Shown here: one piece after another, positions 10,958-22,363 of the stretch
Position numbering within the stretch: position 1 is the stretch's first letter
Layout of the letters: every line of letters begins with the position of its first letter
Origin: Dactylellina haptotyla
Taxonomy: Eukaryota; Ascomycota; Orbiliomycetes; Orbiliales; Orbiliaceae
DNA length: 64,000 bases
Assembly: GCA_031310005.1 (NCBI GenBank)
Contig: CM062379.1
Location: forward strand, 1,488,001-1,552,000
Direction of reading: 5' to 3'
Notes under the pieces: model-generated
The model's database searches: none
Told to the model about the DNA's origin: nothing
Seen by the model: only the letters and a program-made list of their open reading frames with translations
Made by a program: the position numbers and the translations under genes

Positions 10958-13166
10958 TGCTGGGAGGGCAGGGGGGACAGCTGATTGTGATCAATCGAGC
11001 GGTGGTCTTATTGTGTTGTCGGGAGACGGCGGGTTGTGTGCGATTGATCGCCTTTGTGCGACGGAGTGATCACTTCATTCGATTCCACGGCTCCTTCGCT
11101 TTTTGTTTCAGTCGACGGTGGACTCGGACTTGTTATTACTTTGGAAATTTGGAAACGGATACGATATGATGTCTATGACGGGAAAGAGGGCAAACGACCA
11201 AAAAAAAGAGGCGACACGGATTTGATTATATATACGGATACGATAGGCTTATCGGATGTTGAAACATCCCTTTTTCCTTTTCTTCTCTTCTGGTAATACT
11301 GCGGCTTCGAGGGCTAGAAAAAAGTAGATTGGGGGACAGGAGAAAGGTCACGGATTCGGGTATGTTGTGGGTGGATTTGGTCGGCCGCGCCGATGGGTTT
11401 TGGTCTTTCCGGTCCCGATACCGAGATCCAAGGGAAGGGTGGGATGGAACTGCTAAGCTAAGAATAGTAGCCTCATCCGAGCCTCACGATCCGCGGACAG
11501 GTCTGCCGACGATTCGGTTGGCACATGCAAGCGAAGGTGAAGGCGGATATGATAGCTGGAGACGATGGGATGATTTTAACTTGAGCGAGCTTGGGTTCGG
11601 GATGATAATGGCGTTAGATGGCTACACAGTTAGCTCAAGATGTGCATACATGTCCGTTTACATAGGGTCAGTCAATGGCATTCTTGAAGATTGTCGGGAC
11701 AGGAGGCTCTTCGACTCGAATATATGCCAGAGGATCCAGGTATTCAGATGCAATTTTTTTGTGTGCACAGGTCTCCCGGGCAAGGGTATGAACTAGGCTT
11801 TGTCTCGTGAAATTTGTGTGTAAATTGATATTGGATGACCTGCTAAAAACCAACTAGTAACAAGGGTCTCGACAATTGAGAAACTAAGGGGATAAAAAAA
11901 AACTGAACCACGAAGAATTTTAAGGTGCGGGAATTATGATGATTTACTAGTATTAGCTATTTGGTCTTCGATGCCGATGGGTAGTAAGGACATGCGAGAC
12001 AAAATTGCGAGGCGCGATGGAACAAGACAAGCGGGAGGGACGAGAGTACGAGGAGCAGGAGCGATCTGAGCTCTGGCTATATACTTCCGGGGCTCGCAGC
12101 CCGGAACACCGCTTATCAGGGCAGGGCCTTGCAAGGTGTTCTGGACAAAAGGAAGCTCCAGCGTGAAATTTTTGCCTAATAGCGTGCTAAATTGGATCAA
12201 TCACCACGACAATCGAGGGTGATTAGGTTCAATCGGGAGCTTGTCTCTGTGATACTGGAAAAGGGTTCCTGTATGTATGTGTCTCTGGAGGTATATGTAT
12301 GTCTGTGTGGATGGGTGTAGGTAAGCACGCACCGTATGTACGTGCGGCAAGGGACCAGGACAGATGCAGCAGATAAAGAGATCAGGCCAGAGCTGCCCAA
12401 TAGCAGCGATGGTATAGTCGCAGGAATGGGATCCACTGCAAGCTCGCCCATTAGCTAGTGTGCTGTGCTGTGCTGTGAAGCTGCTGCTCGTCGTCCGGAG
12501 TGCGCCCACCGAGAGAGGTACGAGGTGTTTCGCATGCAGGGGCACGTTATCAGCGTGGAATCGAAGCTCGCTCGCCTCAACAAAAGCCCGCCTGCTCGTC
12601 TGCCTGGGCCGGTCTCGCTCGATCGCGGCGCCGAGATGGCTTCACGGCGTCCTACTGCTGGAGGACGCTCGAGTTACTCGGGAATATATAAAGAAAGGGA
12701 CGGTGCTGGCTGAGCATCTGTGATCATCTTTCCTCCACCCAAACTGTGACTTCTTCCTCGAACTGGCAAAATAGAATCGAAAAAATCGGTGTTTGGCTGC
12801 GCAGTTTTTGCATTCTCGTCCCTTGTAACACCACCAGCACACCACATCGACTAGCGTCTGTCGGTCCTCGTTTTTTACCAGCCTGCATACACCTGCCCAG
12901 CGCGACTGATCGAGCGGACCAGCCAACCACTAGCAGTAGCGTTTCTTTTGGTGCTCTCAGTCAGTCAGGAGAGTAATAGAATAGAAGGAGAGAGCTTGTT
13001 ATCTTTTTTTCCTTTCTTCCTTTCATATTTATTTACTCGATACCCCTTCTGTTCCTCGCTCGCAATCTTTTCTTCCTCCCGGTCCGTCATCGATCACCGC
13101 CATCGAGCTCCTGAAAATATCTTCATCCGTCTACCTCTAATACCACAAGACCCCCAAATCGCAATC
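10958..13166. promoter_or_regulatory. Long divergent upstream region, including the HMG-CoA synthase leader
   Basis: This 2.2-kb stretch separates the start codons of the small membrane protein (minus) and HMG-CoA synthase (plus). A TATATAAA box at 12685-12692 is well placed for a transcript running into the 3' gene with a leader of about 450 bases. The last 200 bases before the ATG are rich in C and T (for example 13005-13080). A (TGCTG)3 repeat lies at 12461-12477. An open frame at 11329-11796 has no recognisable content. Confidence 0.5.
12685..12692 (+). promoter_or_regulatory. TATA-like box upstream of HMG-CoA synthase
   Basis: TATATAAA in a GC-rich setting, about 475 bp before the HMG-CoA synthase ATG. 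It would place transcription start near 12720-12780, followed by a long leader. It is inferred from the match alone. Confidence 0.4.
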
Positions 13167-14798
13167 ATGTCTGCCAGACCAGAAAACGTTGGCATCAAAG
13201 CCATTGAAATCTACTTCCCTACTCAGGTTCGTTACTCTCTCTTTCTTCAACCTGTAGCTGTTGGATATGGTTTATGTGTGTGATTGAGCTCTGAGACTAA
13301 CCACAAAAATACACCTACAGTGCGTCGACCAAACCGAACTCGAGAAGTTCGATGGTGTCAGTGCCGGAAAATACACCATTGGTCTCGGCCAGACCAAGAT
13401 GTCGTTCTGCGACGACAGGGAAGGTAAGCTAGCTGCCCCCATACCCACAGCTGCTCTCACGGGAATACAGCTAACGTGATACTCGGACAGACATCTACTC
13501 CCTCGCCCTGACCGTCACAAAGTCTCTCCTCGAGAAGTACGACATTGACCCTACATCCATTGGCCGCCTGGAGGTCGGTACCGAGACTCTGCTGGACAAG
13601 TCCAAGTCCGTCAAGTCCGTTCTCATGCAGCTCTTCGCTCCATCTGGCAATACCAACATTGAAGGTGTGGACACCGTCAATGCCTGCTACGGTGGCACGA
13701 ACGCCCTCTTCAATGCCATCAACTGGGTCGAGTCCTCCGCCTGGGACGGCAGGAACGCAATTGTTATTGCCGGTGACATTGCCCTCTACAAGAAGGGCGC
13801 TGCCAGACCCACTGGTGGCGCTGGTGCCGTCGCCATGCTCATTGGGCCCGATGCCAAATTGGTTTTGGAGCCAGGCAAGCGCGGATCTTACATGACCCAC
13901 GCTTATGACTTCTACAAGCCCGACTTCCACAGCGAATACCCATACGTCGATGGTCATTTCTCGCTGAGATGCTATACCGAGGCTGTTGACGCCTGCTACA
14001 AGGCCTATAACAAGAGAGAAGCCGCATTGAGCTCAAAGACCGAGGCCACCGCTGCTAACGGCAACGGTGTCCACGCTGCTTCGAAAGAAGGAATCGACAA
14101 GTTCGACTACATGTGCTTCCATGCACCAACCTGCAAGCTCGTCACAAAGTCCTACGCTCGTCTGCTGTACAATGACTTCCTCGCTAACTCCACCAGCGAG
14201 GCTTTCGCTGAGGTCCCAGCTGAGCTGCGCGATCTTAACTACGAGCAGTCCCTCACAGATAGAAACATCGAGAAGGTCTTCATGGGACTCTCCAAGAAGC
14301 GATTTAACGAACGTGTTTCGCCCGCTTTGGAAGGGCCCACCAACTGCGGTAACATGTACTGCGCTAGTTTGTACTGTGGTTTGGTCAGCTTGATCGCCAA
14401 CAAGGGCGGTGAGCAGCTTGATGGAAAGAGAGTCGGAATGTTCAGCTATGGTAGCGGTCTCGCTAGCAGCTTGTTCAGCATCCGCGCTCGTGAGGGTACT
14501 GCCGAATTGAAGGAGAAGCTGGACTTCCACACTAGATTGGCTGCCCGAACAATTGTCCCACCTGAGGTCTACGATAGCGTGAGTTGCACCCCAATTAATC
14601 CTTTTTTGTATGTTTTTTTTTTTATTAGTTTGAATTATGGTACTGACATGCTTCATTTAGACCATGTTGCTACGTGAGAAGGCTCACCAACAGAAGGACT
14701 TTGCTCCAGAAGGCCCAGTGGAGCCCCTCAAGAGCAATACCTACTATCTCGTCAAGGTCGACGATATGTTCCGACGCGAATACGCCCGCAAGGAATAA
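13167..14798 (+). CDS. ERG13: Hydroxymethylglutaryl-CoA synthase
   Basis: Condenses acetyl-CoA with acetoacetyl-CoA to HMG-CoA in the cytosol, the first committed step of the mevalonate and ergosterol pathway. Exons are 13167-13226, 13321-13423, 13491-14578 and 14661-14798, giving 462 residues, normal for the family. The acylated catalytic cysteine is C120 in VNACYGG. The general base Glu lies in LEVGTET (about residue 86). His265 in FHAPTCKLV corresponds to the conserved active-site histidine. Other family blocks are present ([31 protein letters not shown]). The first exon codes for only 20 residues and includes IEIYFP, the usual N-terminal beta strand. Expression is probably high given the long pyrimidine-rich leader and TATA box. 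Confidence 0.97.
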
Positions 14799-16219
14799 GA
14801 GAAGAAAAAAAGCCAATAAAAATTAATCATAATGATAATTCGCAAAAACCTCCCAACCCATTCTTATTTGCCTCCGCTTCTAATTTACCGGCGTCCACAT
14901 GAACATGATGATGATGAGTTTGGGACTGCATTTTACTAGAATATATCTTTTGTAACATTATTATCACCAGGCATTTACGGGTTTTTATTTTACGAAGTAC
15001 GTTTTACTGTTTGGAGCGGGGATTGGACGATGGTTGGGGCCCGTGATGGGGCTGGCATTAGATAGAACTAGCTACCCAAGTGTTAGACGGCTACAAAGAA
15101 ACGCACGCGCACAAGTGCAATAGACATCTTTCAATCACCTTGGTCGTATTCCGAGCGTAGAGCATCCGAGCTTATGATCCTGACATCACCGATCGCCTGG
15201 ACGATCTGATCGGGCGTCGAATTGGGAGCGACGGGGCATTCCTGAGCCTGCTCGGAGCTACTCGAAGATCAGCTCCAGCCCTTCCGTCGCTGGTGTGGCG
15301 CTGGCTGTTCCGGTGGAGGGACCCTGTGGCGCGCGGGATGGCGAGCGCTGTTTCTGTTGTGGGGAAGGGAAGTCGCTTGGTTAGCTCGCTCGCTCGACGT
15401 GTATCTGACATCATTACCTCGCCCAACCGAGCAAACCCTTTTCTCCAATTGCGTCTACGCGCAAAGAAAAATCTTCCACGCTGGCCTCGAAAGCAGGTTT
15501 CCCGCGTAGCTAGTTAGTATTACCGGGTACTTTCCCTCATTTTGCGAAGAAAACTTCATATCGAAGATCAGTCCCAAGTTTGCAGCTGGCGTCGAGTGAA
15601 TCCTGTTGTGCTTGACAGGCTCGCAAACGAAGAACCGCTATTCTGAGCGAGCAAGTATAGTCGTAGAGTGATGTCGTAAATCCCCGGTCATATTTAAATA
15701 CAGAAGCTTCAGCTGTCCGGCGACAGATTCGCATCTTTCCTGCGATCAATCAGTTTTAATCTCCTTTGCTCGTTGACTTCGAGATCTTTTTAATCGCTGT
15801 GATCATATTCGGTACTCCGCAAACTCCGCTTGCAGCGTATCCACCGCCGTCACCACCATTGGGGATATCACAACATACGCAATTAGCGCCGACCAGTCAC
15901 ATCGGGCTTGCATCACACGAAACGTATAATAAGTGCAGCGTTCCAAGCATTTCTTTACTGACACAGGCTCGCTCCCAATTTCTTTGACAACCGACGATTC
16001 CTATTTGAGAGGTAAATTACATCATCACGACGTACCTTCACCATCACTTTCCAACCACGAAACAACTCTTCTTCCTCTTCCTCTTCCTCTTCTCCTCTTC
16101 TACATCAAACATCTCTTCCTCTCCAGCTGCTCTATTTGTTCAATCTTAGATTATTTGATATTCTCCCTTGAACATCTCTTCTTTGGCTACAGCTGTCTTT
16201 CCCATAAACTACTTTCAAT
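14799..16219. other. Intergenic region, 3' flank of ERG13 and promoter of the Ish1-repeat gene
   Basis: No gene recognised. The stretch just before the next gene is rich in C and T, with a (CTTCCT)n-like tract at 16065-16100, typical of strong fungal promoters and leaders. Short open frames at 15172-15749 have no protein-like features. Confidence 0.45.
16065..16100 (+). repeat. CTTCCT pyrimidine microsatellite
   Basis: Simple tract of CTTCCT-type units about 120 bp before the ATG of the Ish1-repeat gene. Such tracts are common just upstream of well-expressed fungal genes. Confidence 0.6.
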
Positions 16220-18190
16220 ATGAAGGTCACCGCATTGGTGCTCTCGTTAGCACTCTTTTCAGAAACTACTCTCGCCGCCTGGGGCTTGAGCAAAGCCAGT
16301 AAGTGCAATAACTATCTTATCCAAGCTTGGGACCGAGCTATTCGGCAGCTCTTGAATGGTGCCACTAATACTGATTTTTCGTTGGTAGTCTACAATAAAT
16401 GGCATGAAACTGAACTTGAACGATGGCTTTCGGACCACAACGTCCCTTATCCAACTCCTGCAGACCGCAAGGATCTTGAAAACCTCGTGAAAGACAATTG
16501 GGAGGGCTACGTTGTAACCCCCTACGAGAAATGGGACACCCAACAAAAGCTCGACTGGCTCCAGCAGAAGGGCGTAGAGATTAGCGACCAGCAGGCCAAA
16601 AACGCTGACTGGTTGAAGAACCAAGTCCAGGCCAAATGGTATGAGACCGAAGCCTCCGCTGAGGAAGGGTATGGCGACGTCAAAGCCTGGATCTTTGATA
16701 CGTAAGTTTTGAGCACCCTGCTACTGCTGCTGTTAAAATGACGCTAGCTCGAGCTCTTTTTGTGTAACTGACAAGGTTTACCCGTCTAGCTGGACCGATT
16801 CTCAAATCAAGTCGTTCCTTGACTACCACAATATCCCCAGCCCAAAGCCGCGAACCCGGGATGCCCTCCTGTCTACTGCTAGGGCCAACTACGCCACCAT
16901 CGCCCAGAAAGCCGGTGAAACCGCCGCTTATCCCGGCGACTGGCTCTTCCAGCAATGGTCTGACGGTGACTTGAAGAAGTGGCTCGACGAGCACGGCTAC
17001 TATGTCTACCAGGGTAGCAAGCGAAATGAACTCATCGCTGCTGTCCGCCGCAATTCCCGTCAAGCCACCTTGAAGCTCAATGATATCAAGAACACCGTTG
17101 CCCAGAATATATTCAATTCCTGGTCAGACAGCGAACTTAAGTCATGGTGCGACAAGAACGGTATCGCAGTCCCACAAAACGGTAAGCGTGACGAAGTCGT
17201 CGCTTTTGCGCGAAAGAACGTTGCTAGCCTTACTGGTGACACGTTCTCCGCCTCTGTTACTTCCGCTTTCAAGGCTTACGGATCCGCCACTGGATCTCTC
17301 GGTGCTCGTGTCGAGTCGGCTACCGACGCCGCGTCTGCTTCTGCCACATCTGCTGCGAACGTAGTCGCTGATTACTCCGCTTCCGCTACCGATGCTGCAT
17401 ACAATTATGCCGTTGGAGCTCGTGATAACTTGTACGATAGTGTTACTGGTACTTATCACAGTGCTGCCGATAAGGTTCTTGAGACCTGGTCTGAGAGCAG
17501 ACTTAAGGCTTATCTTGATGCACGTGGCGTCCCAGTTCCCCAGACTAGCAGGAAGGACGAGCTTGTTGCCCTCGCCCGTTTGCACAAGTATAAGGCTGTC
17601 CGTGGGTATAATGCATGGACTTTTGATACCTGGACAATTGAAAACCTCAAGTACGTATATTGTCCACATACTTTACAGTTGTAAACTCTGCGAGGCTCAC
17701 AGCTAACTCTAAATTTTGTAGGGAATGGCTCAAGGATCAAGGACAGACTGTCTCAGACGGTGCTGCTGGCTCGCGTGACGACCTGATTGCCTCTGCCCAA
17801 GCTGCTTATGCCTCCGCCTCCTCTGCTGGTGGAGAAGCTTTCGCCACTGTCACCTCTGCGCTCGCGCAAGCTACTACTTACGTCAAGGACAACACCTTCG
17901 AAACTTGGTCCGACAGTGAACTTAAGGCCTATCTTGACTCCTACGGTGTGAAGACCTATCAGGGATCTACCAAGAACGAACTTGTCGCCCGTGCACGCAG
18001 GTGCCGAAAGATCTTTGAGAGTGGATGGAAGGAAGAGTCTGCATTTGAGAAGTTCCAGCGACTGGGATGGAATGCTTATGGCGATTTGATGTACTATCTT
18101 GGACTTGGAAAGGGTAAAGCCGAGGGTTATGCCAGCCAAGCCTCACAAGCTGCAGCGAGAGCTACAGATAGTGCCAAGCAGGAATTGTAA
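16220..18190 (+). CDS. Secretory Ish1/Msc1-family repeat protein (stress response, nuclear envelope)
   Basis: Family members include S. pombe Ish1/Les1 at the nuclear envelope and yeast Msc1 in the ER/nuclear envelope. The preferred model has exons 16220-16298, 16389-16701, 16790-17650 and 17722-18190 (573 residues). A signal peptide is clear (MKVTALVLSLALFSETTLA). At least six Ish1-type helical repeats follow, each with W(S/T)-D/E-S-x-L-K-x(F/W/Y)L-D and a xVPxP or VYQ strand before a K/R-rich helix, for example WSDSELKSWCDKNGIAVPQ and WSESRLKAYLDARGVPVPQ. Ala/Ser-rich amphipathic spacers lie between repeats in the second half. Intron 16299-16388 is a multiple of three without stops, so the gene also reads through it. 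It was removed because it has GTAAGT and CTAAT/TAG signals and because YNKWHETELERWL is the usual first repeat. Without that removal the protein has 603 residues. Confidence 0.88.
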
Positions 18191-19436
18191 AGAAGAAGAA
18201 CACCGGGATTAAATAACACTCTCGCTCTTTTTCCTATGCTTCTTTAATAATTTTGTCATGTGGTTTTATTCCTCAATTTTTTTTTTGGAAACTAGGCGGA
18301 AGAAAGACGAAAAAAGTTCGCGATGGCTAGGACGCTTTCCTTTTTTTAATTTTTATGCATTAGGATGCGGGGTTTCTGGGTTTATTTCTTCAGGTGCCCT
18401 TGCTTGTTTCTCCTTTTTTTCTAGTAGGATATTCCGATAGGTACAAGGTTTCTTTTTTTGTCGCATTGACCACGGACCCTTCTCCGCATTTTTCCATTAG
18501 TGTCACAATATAATTTTTTGGTTACACTGTTTCTTCACGCGTCGTCGCTTCAACTCAATAACATGTGAACGTCCTGTTGCATTTTCGTGCACACACTTTC
18601 CCCAGTAAAAAACATCTGATACTTGCATTAAGCCACTTGAAGAAGAGTGTCTACGTACCGAAGACTAGCTTTAAAAAAGCTTGATAACGGAATAGACGAA
18701 AACTATGGCGAAATGCCCCGATGGGCAAGCGTTTTGGGGTGATTAGCTTATCGCCCTGTCGAAGCGATAATCACTAACCCGTGTGGGCGTGGGGAGGATC
18801 CTAGAAGGGGGGGGAACTTCGGGAAACCCTCTCGTTTGCCTTCGCATCCCCAACGGTTAAAACGTTCATTCGTGTCTGGGATGTACACCCTTCCCTTTCC
18901 CGCACGTAAAAGGTATACATTTCGGTGGGCGAGAATCTTCTGAAGAGCAGCTGATTACGATAAGTGCCGGGTCTGGGATGACATCATTATTTTATGAATT
19001 ATCTCGTTCACACCCCTCTTTTTTTCTTATTGGCATATGGCAGTTTCCAGAGTCGTACGATTACTGCTTTTTCTTCTTTGTTGACCGGGAGCTGCGTAAG
19101 ATCTATAATGGGTGGGTATTATTTTCTTTGGTCGGGTGTGGGAATACGTATGTTTTTCGGCCTTTTGCTAGGGGAGCTGAAGATGGGTTTGTGTATATAT
19201 TGGATAAAGAAGTTATAAGACGTCGATTCCTGTGGTTTCGAAATCTCCTCCCGCCTTTTTCCTTACTGATTTCGATGTCGAATTTCTCAACGATTATAAA
19301 TAACTGGGAAACTCACGATTGATCGATTAAGCAATTGGAGGAAACTGTTGATTCTTCAACGATCATATATTTAAGATACGATCCAAAAAACAATTAAAAA
19401 TTATCACGGAATTTACTATAGCTCTGTTCGTTCACA
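18191..19436. other. Intergenic region
   Basis: Holds the 3' flank of the Ish1-repeat gene and the promoter of the small mitochondrial protein. It is T-rich in its first 300 bases. A 114-codon open frame (18978-19322) begins with ATG but shows no domain, no splice support and a low-complexity Phe-rich run, so it was not called. Confidence 0.45.
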
Positions 19437-19868
19437 ATGCGACAATTCTCTAATACCCTCCGCCGCAGCCCTCTCGTCTTCCCCAGAGCTGTCGTTCCAC
19501 TCTCCAATCGCCATCGATTATATTCCACGGCGACCCAGCCGCAACAAGCCCGTCCCAAGATTCACGACGCGGCCGGCAAGTTCGAGGGTAATCCGGAGGA
19601 AGTTGAAGAGCACAACAGACAGTTCAATTCTACGGGGGAGACTAAATCTACTGCCCCGAAGCCGAAGATTCACAATACGGCCGGTGTATTCGAGGGAGAG
19701 GAGAGGGATGTGCTGGAGCATAATAGAGCGTTCAAGGAACGGGTTGTGGAGGGACCGACTACGGGAAGATATGGGAAGTCCGATTCAAGAGCGAATAAGG
19801 TATTCGGACTGGAGGAGAGGGATGTGATGGAGCATAATAGGGAGGTTAGTGAGAGGAGAGGACTCTGA
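19437..19868 (+). CDS. Small mitochondrial-targeted protein with three tandem repeats
   Basis: Single-exon gene of 143 residues. The first 32 residues are rich in Arg, Ser and Leu with no acidic residue (MRQFSNTLRRSPLVF, then SNRHRLYS), a typical mitochondrial presequence with a likely cut near RLYS/T. The mature part has three copies of one motif: KIHDAAGKFEGNPEEVEEHN, KIHNTAGVFEGEERDVLEHN and a shorter NKVFGLEERDVMEHNREV. The consensus is K(I/V)-x-G-x-FEG-x-E-x-x-(V/D)-x-EHNR. I do not recognise a named family; similar short proteins occur in filamentous ascomycetes. Function is unknown. The 3' end is close (224 bp) to the CENP-H gene on the other strand. Confidence 0.72.
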   Translation: MRQFSNTLRRSPLVFPRAVVPLSNRHRLYSTATQPQQARPKIHDAAGKFEGNPEEVEEHNRQFNSTGETKSTAPKPKIHNTAGVFEGEERDVLEHNRAFKERVVEGPTTGRYGKSDSRANKVFGLEERDVMEHNREVSERRGL

Positions 19869-20092
19869 CCGAGGGGAGTGGGATCTGGGATAAATTGTAT
19901 AGTTAGGAGTATCATTTCTTTTGGGTTTGTTTTTTTTAAAAATGGGGTGTTTTATCGAGTGAGTTCGAATTTTGGTAGGGGCCAATCCCTGAAATATGCT
20001 AAGAATATGGGTATCATTGAAATGTTATCATACTGGAAAAAATAATAAAAATTGGTTGGACGTTAAATCTAATGTTTTTTTTCAGTGGTGGA

Positions 20093-21030
20093 TTAGTCGT
20101 CACCGCATTCGAGAACAAGCCGTCGCAGTGTTTCGTCTTCCGCCCAGTTTACGCCGCTCCCGACGATGATTCCCTGCACTACGCCCTTGAGCGTCTGGCA
20201 CCTTCGTTGCTCTTTCATCATTTCTGCTTTCTTTGCGACAACTCGCTCGTTCCCTGTGATGCTTTCTGTGAACTCATTCGCTGCTGATAACTGGCGTACT
20301 CGTTCCGCAAGCTCCCGGTTGGTGTTTGTATGTTTTATGAGAGCGGCCGAGGATTTGGTGTACATTTGCTGGAGGGTTGATAGCTGGCTGGTCAATTGGA
20401 GGAGGGTGGTAGCTAAAAGGTCACGAGTTGTGAGGAGGGGTAGAAGATCGCTATTTCCTCAATAAAGTTTCTTGGGGTTAGATCAATAACTTCGAATGAT
20501 ATATGTATAAAGGATTTAATAAGAAAAGTCTATAAGCATACGTTTCAAGCTTTGTCCTGTTCGGACCGGAATGTACTGCGCGGACGATAGGTCTGGTGGA
20601 AACCATCTGTGTAACTACTAGGTCTTTGACTAAGATTTTGCCCTGCGTCTCCAGCGTTGCCTTCTTCGTGGCCTCGAGAGATGAGGTGTCGTCCACGTCC
20701 ATGGAGTCGTTTGAGAGAGCTATTTTTATAATACGACTTAATTGGTATAAGGGTCATTTCGTGATCATTCAAGTTGATATCAGATAGAGATAAGACAATA
20801 CATTCTTGTAGTGCTTCCAATTCAGCTTCAAGAAGGTGCCGTTGGAGTGTGAGCTCTTGTAGCTTGTCATAGCGAGCTAGGACTTCCTTGTCCTGGTGTG
20901 TGCTTAGTGACTGAAGCGCGGTTTGTGTGGAGGAGCTGGTCGGCGGCGGAAGGATAGGGAACCCTATCTTCTGGTTCATCAACTCTGTGATGATGGAAAT
21001 GCATGTCGACCGAAGCGATTCCGCTGCCAT
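20093..21030 (-). CDS. Inner kinetochore subunit CENP-H (Fta3) homologue
   Basis: Part of the constitutive centromere-associated network linking CENP-A chromatin to the outer kinetochore. Minus-strand exons 21030-20802, 20719-20542 and 20450-20093 give 254 residues with all junctions in phase. The C-terminal block GVVQGIIVGSGVNWAEDETL is the diagnostic CENP-H signature. The middle is a long helical, coiled-coil-like region (LLATTLLQLTSQLSTLQQMY). The N-terminal half (EVLARYDKLQELTLQRHLLE) also predicts helices. Intron 20720-20801 uses GTATTG and AATAG; intron 20451-20541 uses GTATGC and AAATAG. The gene is divergent from CCDC174, 241 bp apart. The CENP-H assignment rests mostly on the C-terminal signature. 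Confidence 0.78.
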
Positions 21031-21271
21031 TGCGAGGAGATCGTGGTGGTGGTTTCGAGACTCCGTGGGTGGTTTGCGGTGGTGGGATGTCGTCGCGTGG
21101 TGGGATGGGATGTTGGGTTGTGTGAGAACGCGATACCGTTTTCGCTCTTCCCGCTAAACATCAACATCAACCGTCATAGTCACCACCACAGCCAAAATGC
21201 GTATCGGATAGTCGCGCGGAACCGTCCTGGGTAGCAAAGCAGCCAGGACAATCACATTCATCTCCTCCATC
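21031..21271. promoter_or_regulatory. Divergent promoter of CENP-H and CCDC174
   Basis: A 241-bp spacer between opposite start codons. It must serve both genes. It has repeated GTGGT/CACCACC-type triplets around 21060-21190, but no named factor site was recognised. Confidence 0.45.
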
Positions 21272-22363
21272 ATGTCTAACCCTGCGGCCAACCCGGAGCT
21301 TTACGGCCGCCCAAAACCGAAGAACTCCATCCCGGCGAACCTGTCTTCGACGTCGGCCGTCGCTCTCTCTAGCGAACTCGCCCGTTTGGCCGCCTCCGGG
21401 AAAACCCAGGGACGAAAACGCCCCGCCACATCGTCGAAGGACGATATCTTCCGGAAAGGATCCAATCGTGGGGTCTCGAATCGTGCGGCTAGGGATGCGG
21501 CAGACAGCGGCTCTAGCCGTAAAACTACAAGCAGAGAGATCGGATACCTTGACGATGCCGAACTTCAGAGATCGAAGAAAATGATGGAAGAAAAGACACG
21601 ATTGTACAATGCCATGAAACGGGGCGATTATGTTCCTCCTAGTAAGAAATTCAAGGGTGGGTGGACTGGGGCTGAGGAGGACCGAGCTGGGGGCTTAATC
21701 GATTTCGACAGGAAATGGGCAGAAAGGGAGGCGAATAAGGAGGAGGAAGACGCCGAAACATCCAGCGATGATGACTTGTCGGTCAGATCGGGTGACGAAG
21801 ATATCGTGGAGCACGAGGACGAGTTTGGGAGAACTAGGAAACTTACGAAGAGGGAGCTACGGAAAGTCCAACGGGAGGATGCTAGGGCGAATAATATTTC
21901 GAATGCCTACGATTCTGACGAAGATGTAAGGAGAAGACGAGTTGATCCTAGCCAACTTATCTACGGAGATATGATACAAACAGCAGCCTTCGACCAAGAT
22001 GAATTCGAGCGTCGAAGGAAGCAGATGGAAGAGGAGGAAAGGGATCTTCAAGATACACATTATGACGCCACGAAGGAAGTTCGTACCAAGGGTGTTGGAT
22101 TTTACCAATTCTCTCAGGATAGCGAGGTTAGAAAGAAAGAGATGGAGGCTTTGAAAGCTGAGAGAGATAAAACGGAGAAGGAACAGAAAGCTAAAGAAAC
22201 TAGGAAAGAAGAAAGGCGGAAGGAAGTAGAGAGGAGGAGGGAGGAATTAAAGAAGCGACGTCAAGGCAAGCAAGGTGAGCGGTGGTTACAAAACTTCCTA
22301 GATGAGACACCGGAGCTTTTAGCCAAGTCCAAAGTTGAGGAGAAATCCGAAACTGAGGGTTGA
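21272..22363 (+). CDS. CCDC174-like (DUF4078) RNA-processing protein
   Basis: Intronless, 363 residues. Human CCDC174 is a nuclear protein linked to the exon junction complex. The family block is clear: LIYGDMIQTAAFD followed by an Arg/Glu-rich helix and DTHYDATKEVRTKGVGFYQF (about residues 228-285). A second conserved block lies at about residues 85-140 (REIGYLDDAELQRSKKMMEE and WTGAEEDRAGGLIDFDRKW). Long charged coiled-coil segments flank these, and there are acidic runs with Ser (ETSSDDDLSVRSGDEDIVEH) that resemble CK2 sites. The C-terminus is highly charged and helical. A role in splicing or mRNP assembly is inferred from the family. Confidence 0.87.
   Translation: MSNPAANPELYGRPKPKNSIPANLSSTSAVALSSELARLAASGKTQGRKRPATSSKDDIFRKGSNRGVSNRAARDAADSGSSRKTTSREIGYLDDAELQRSKKMMEEKTRLYNAMKRGDYVPPSKKFKGGWTGAEEDRAGGLIDFDRKWAEREANKEEEDAETSSDDDLSVRSGDEDIVEHEDEFGRTRKLTKRELRKVQREDARANNISNAYDSDEDVRRRRVDPSQLIYGDMIQTAAFDQDEFERRRKQMEEEERDLQDTHYDATKEVRTKGVGFYQFSQDSEVRKKEMEALKAERDKTEKEQKAKETRKEERRKEVERRREELKKRRQGKQGERWLQNFLDETPELLAKSKVEEKSETEG

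Noticed and set aside
11329-11796. 155-codon plus-strand open frame
   Set aside because: Begins without ATG, shows no family features, and lies in a promoter region.
13085-13110. Sterol-response-like ATCACCGCCA before ERG13
   Set aside because: One base longer than the fungal SREBP consensus and lying inside the probable 5' leader.
18978-19322. 114-codon ATG-started frame
   Set aside because: Phe-rich low complexity in T-rich DNA, no recognisable motif or conserved context.
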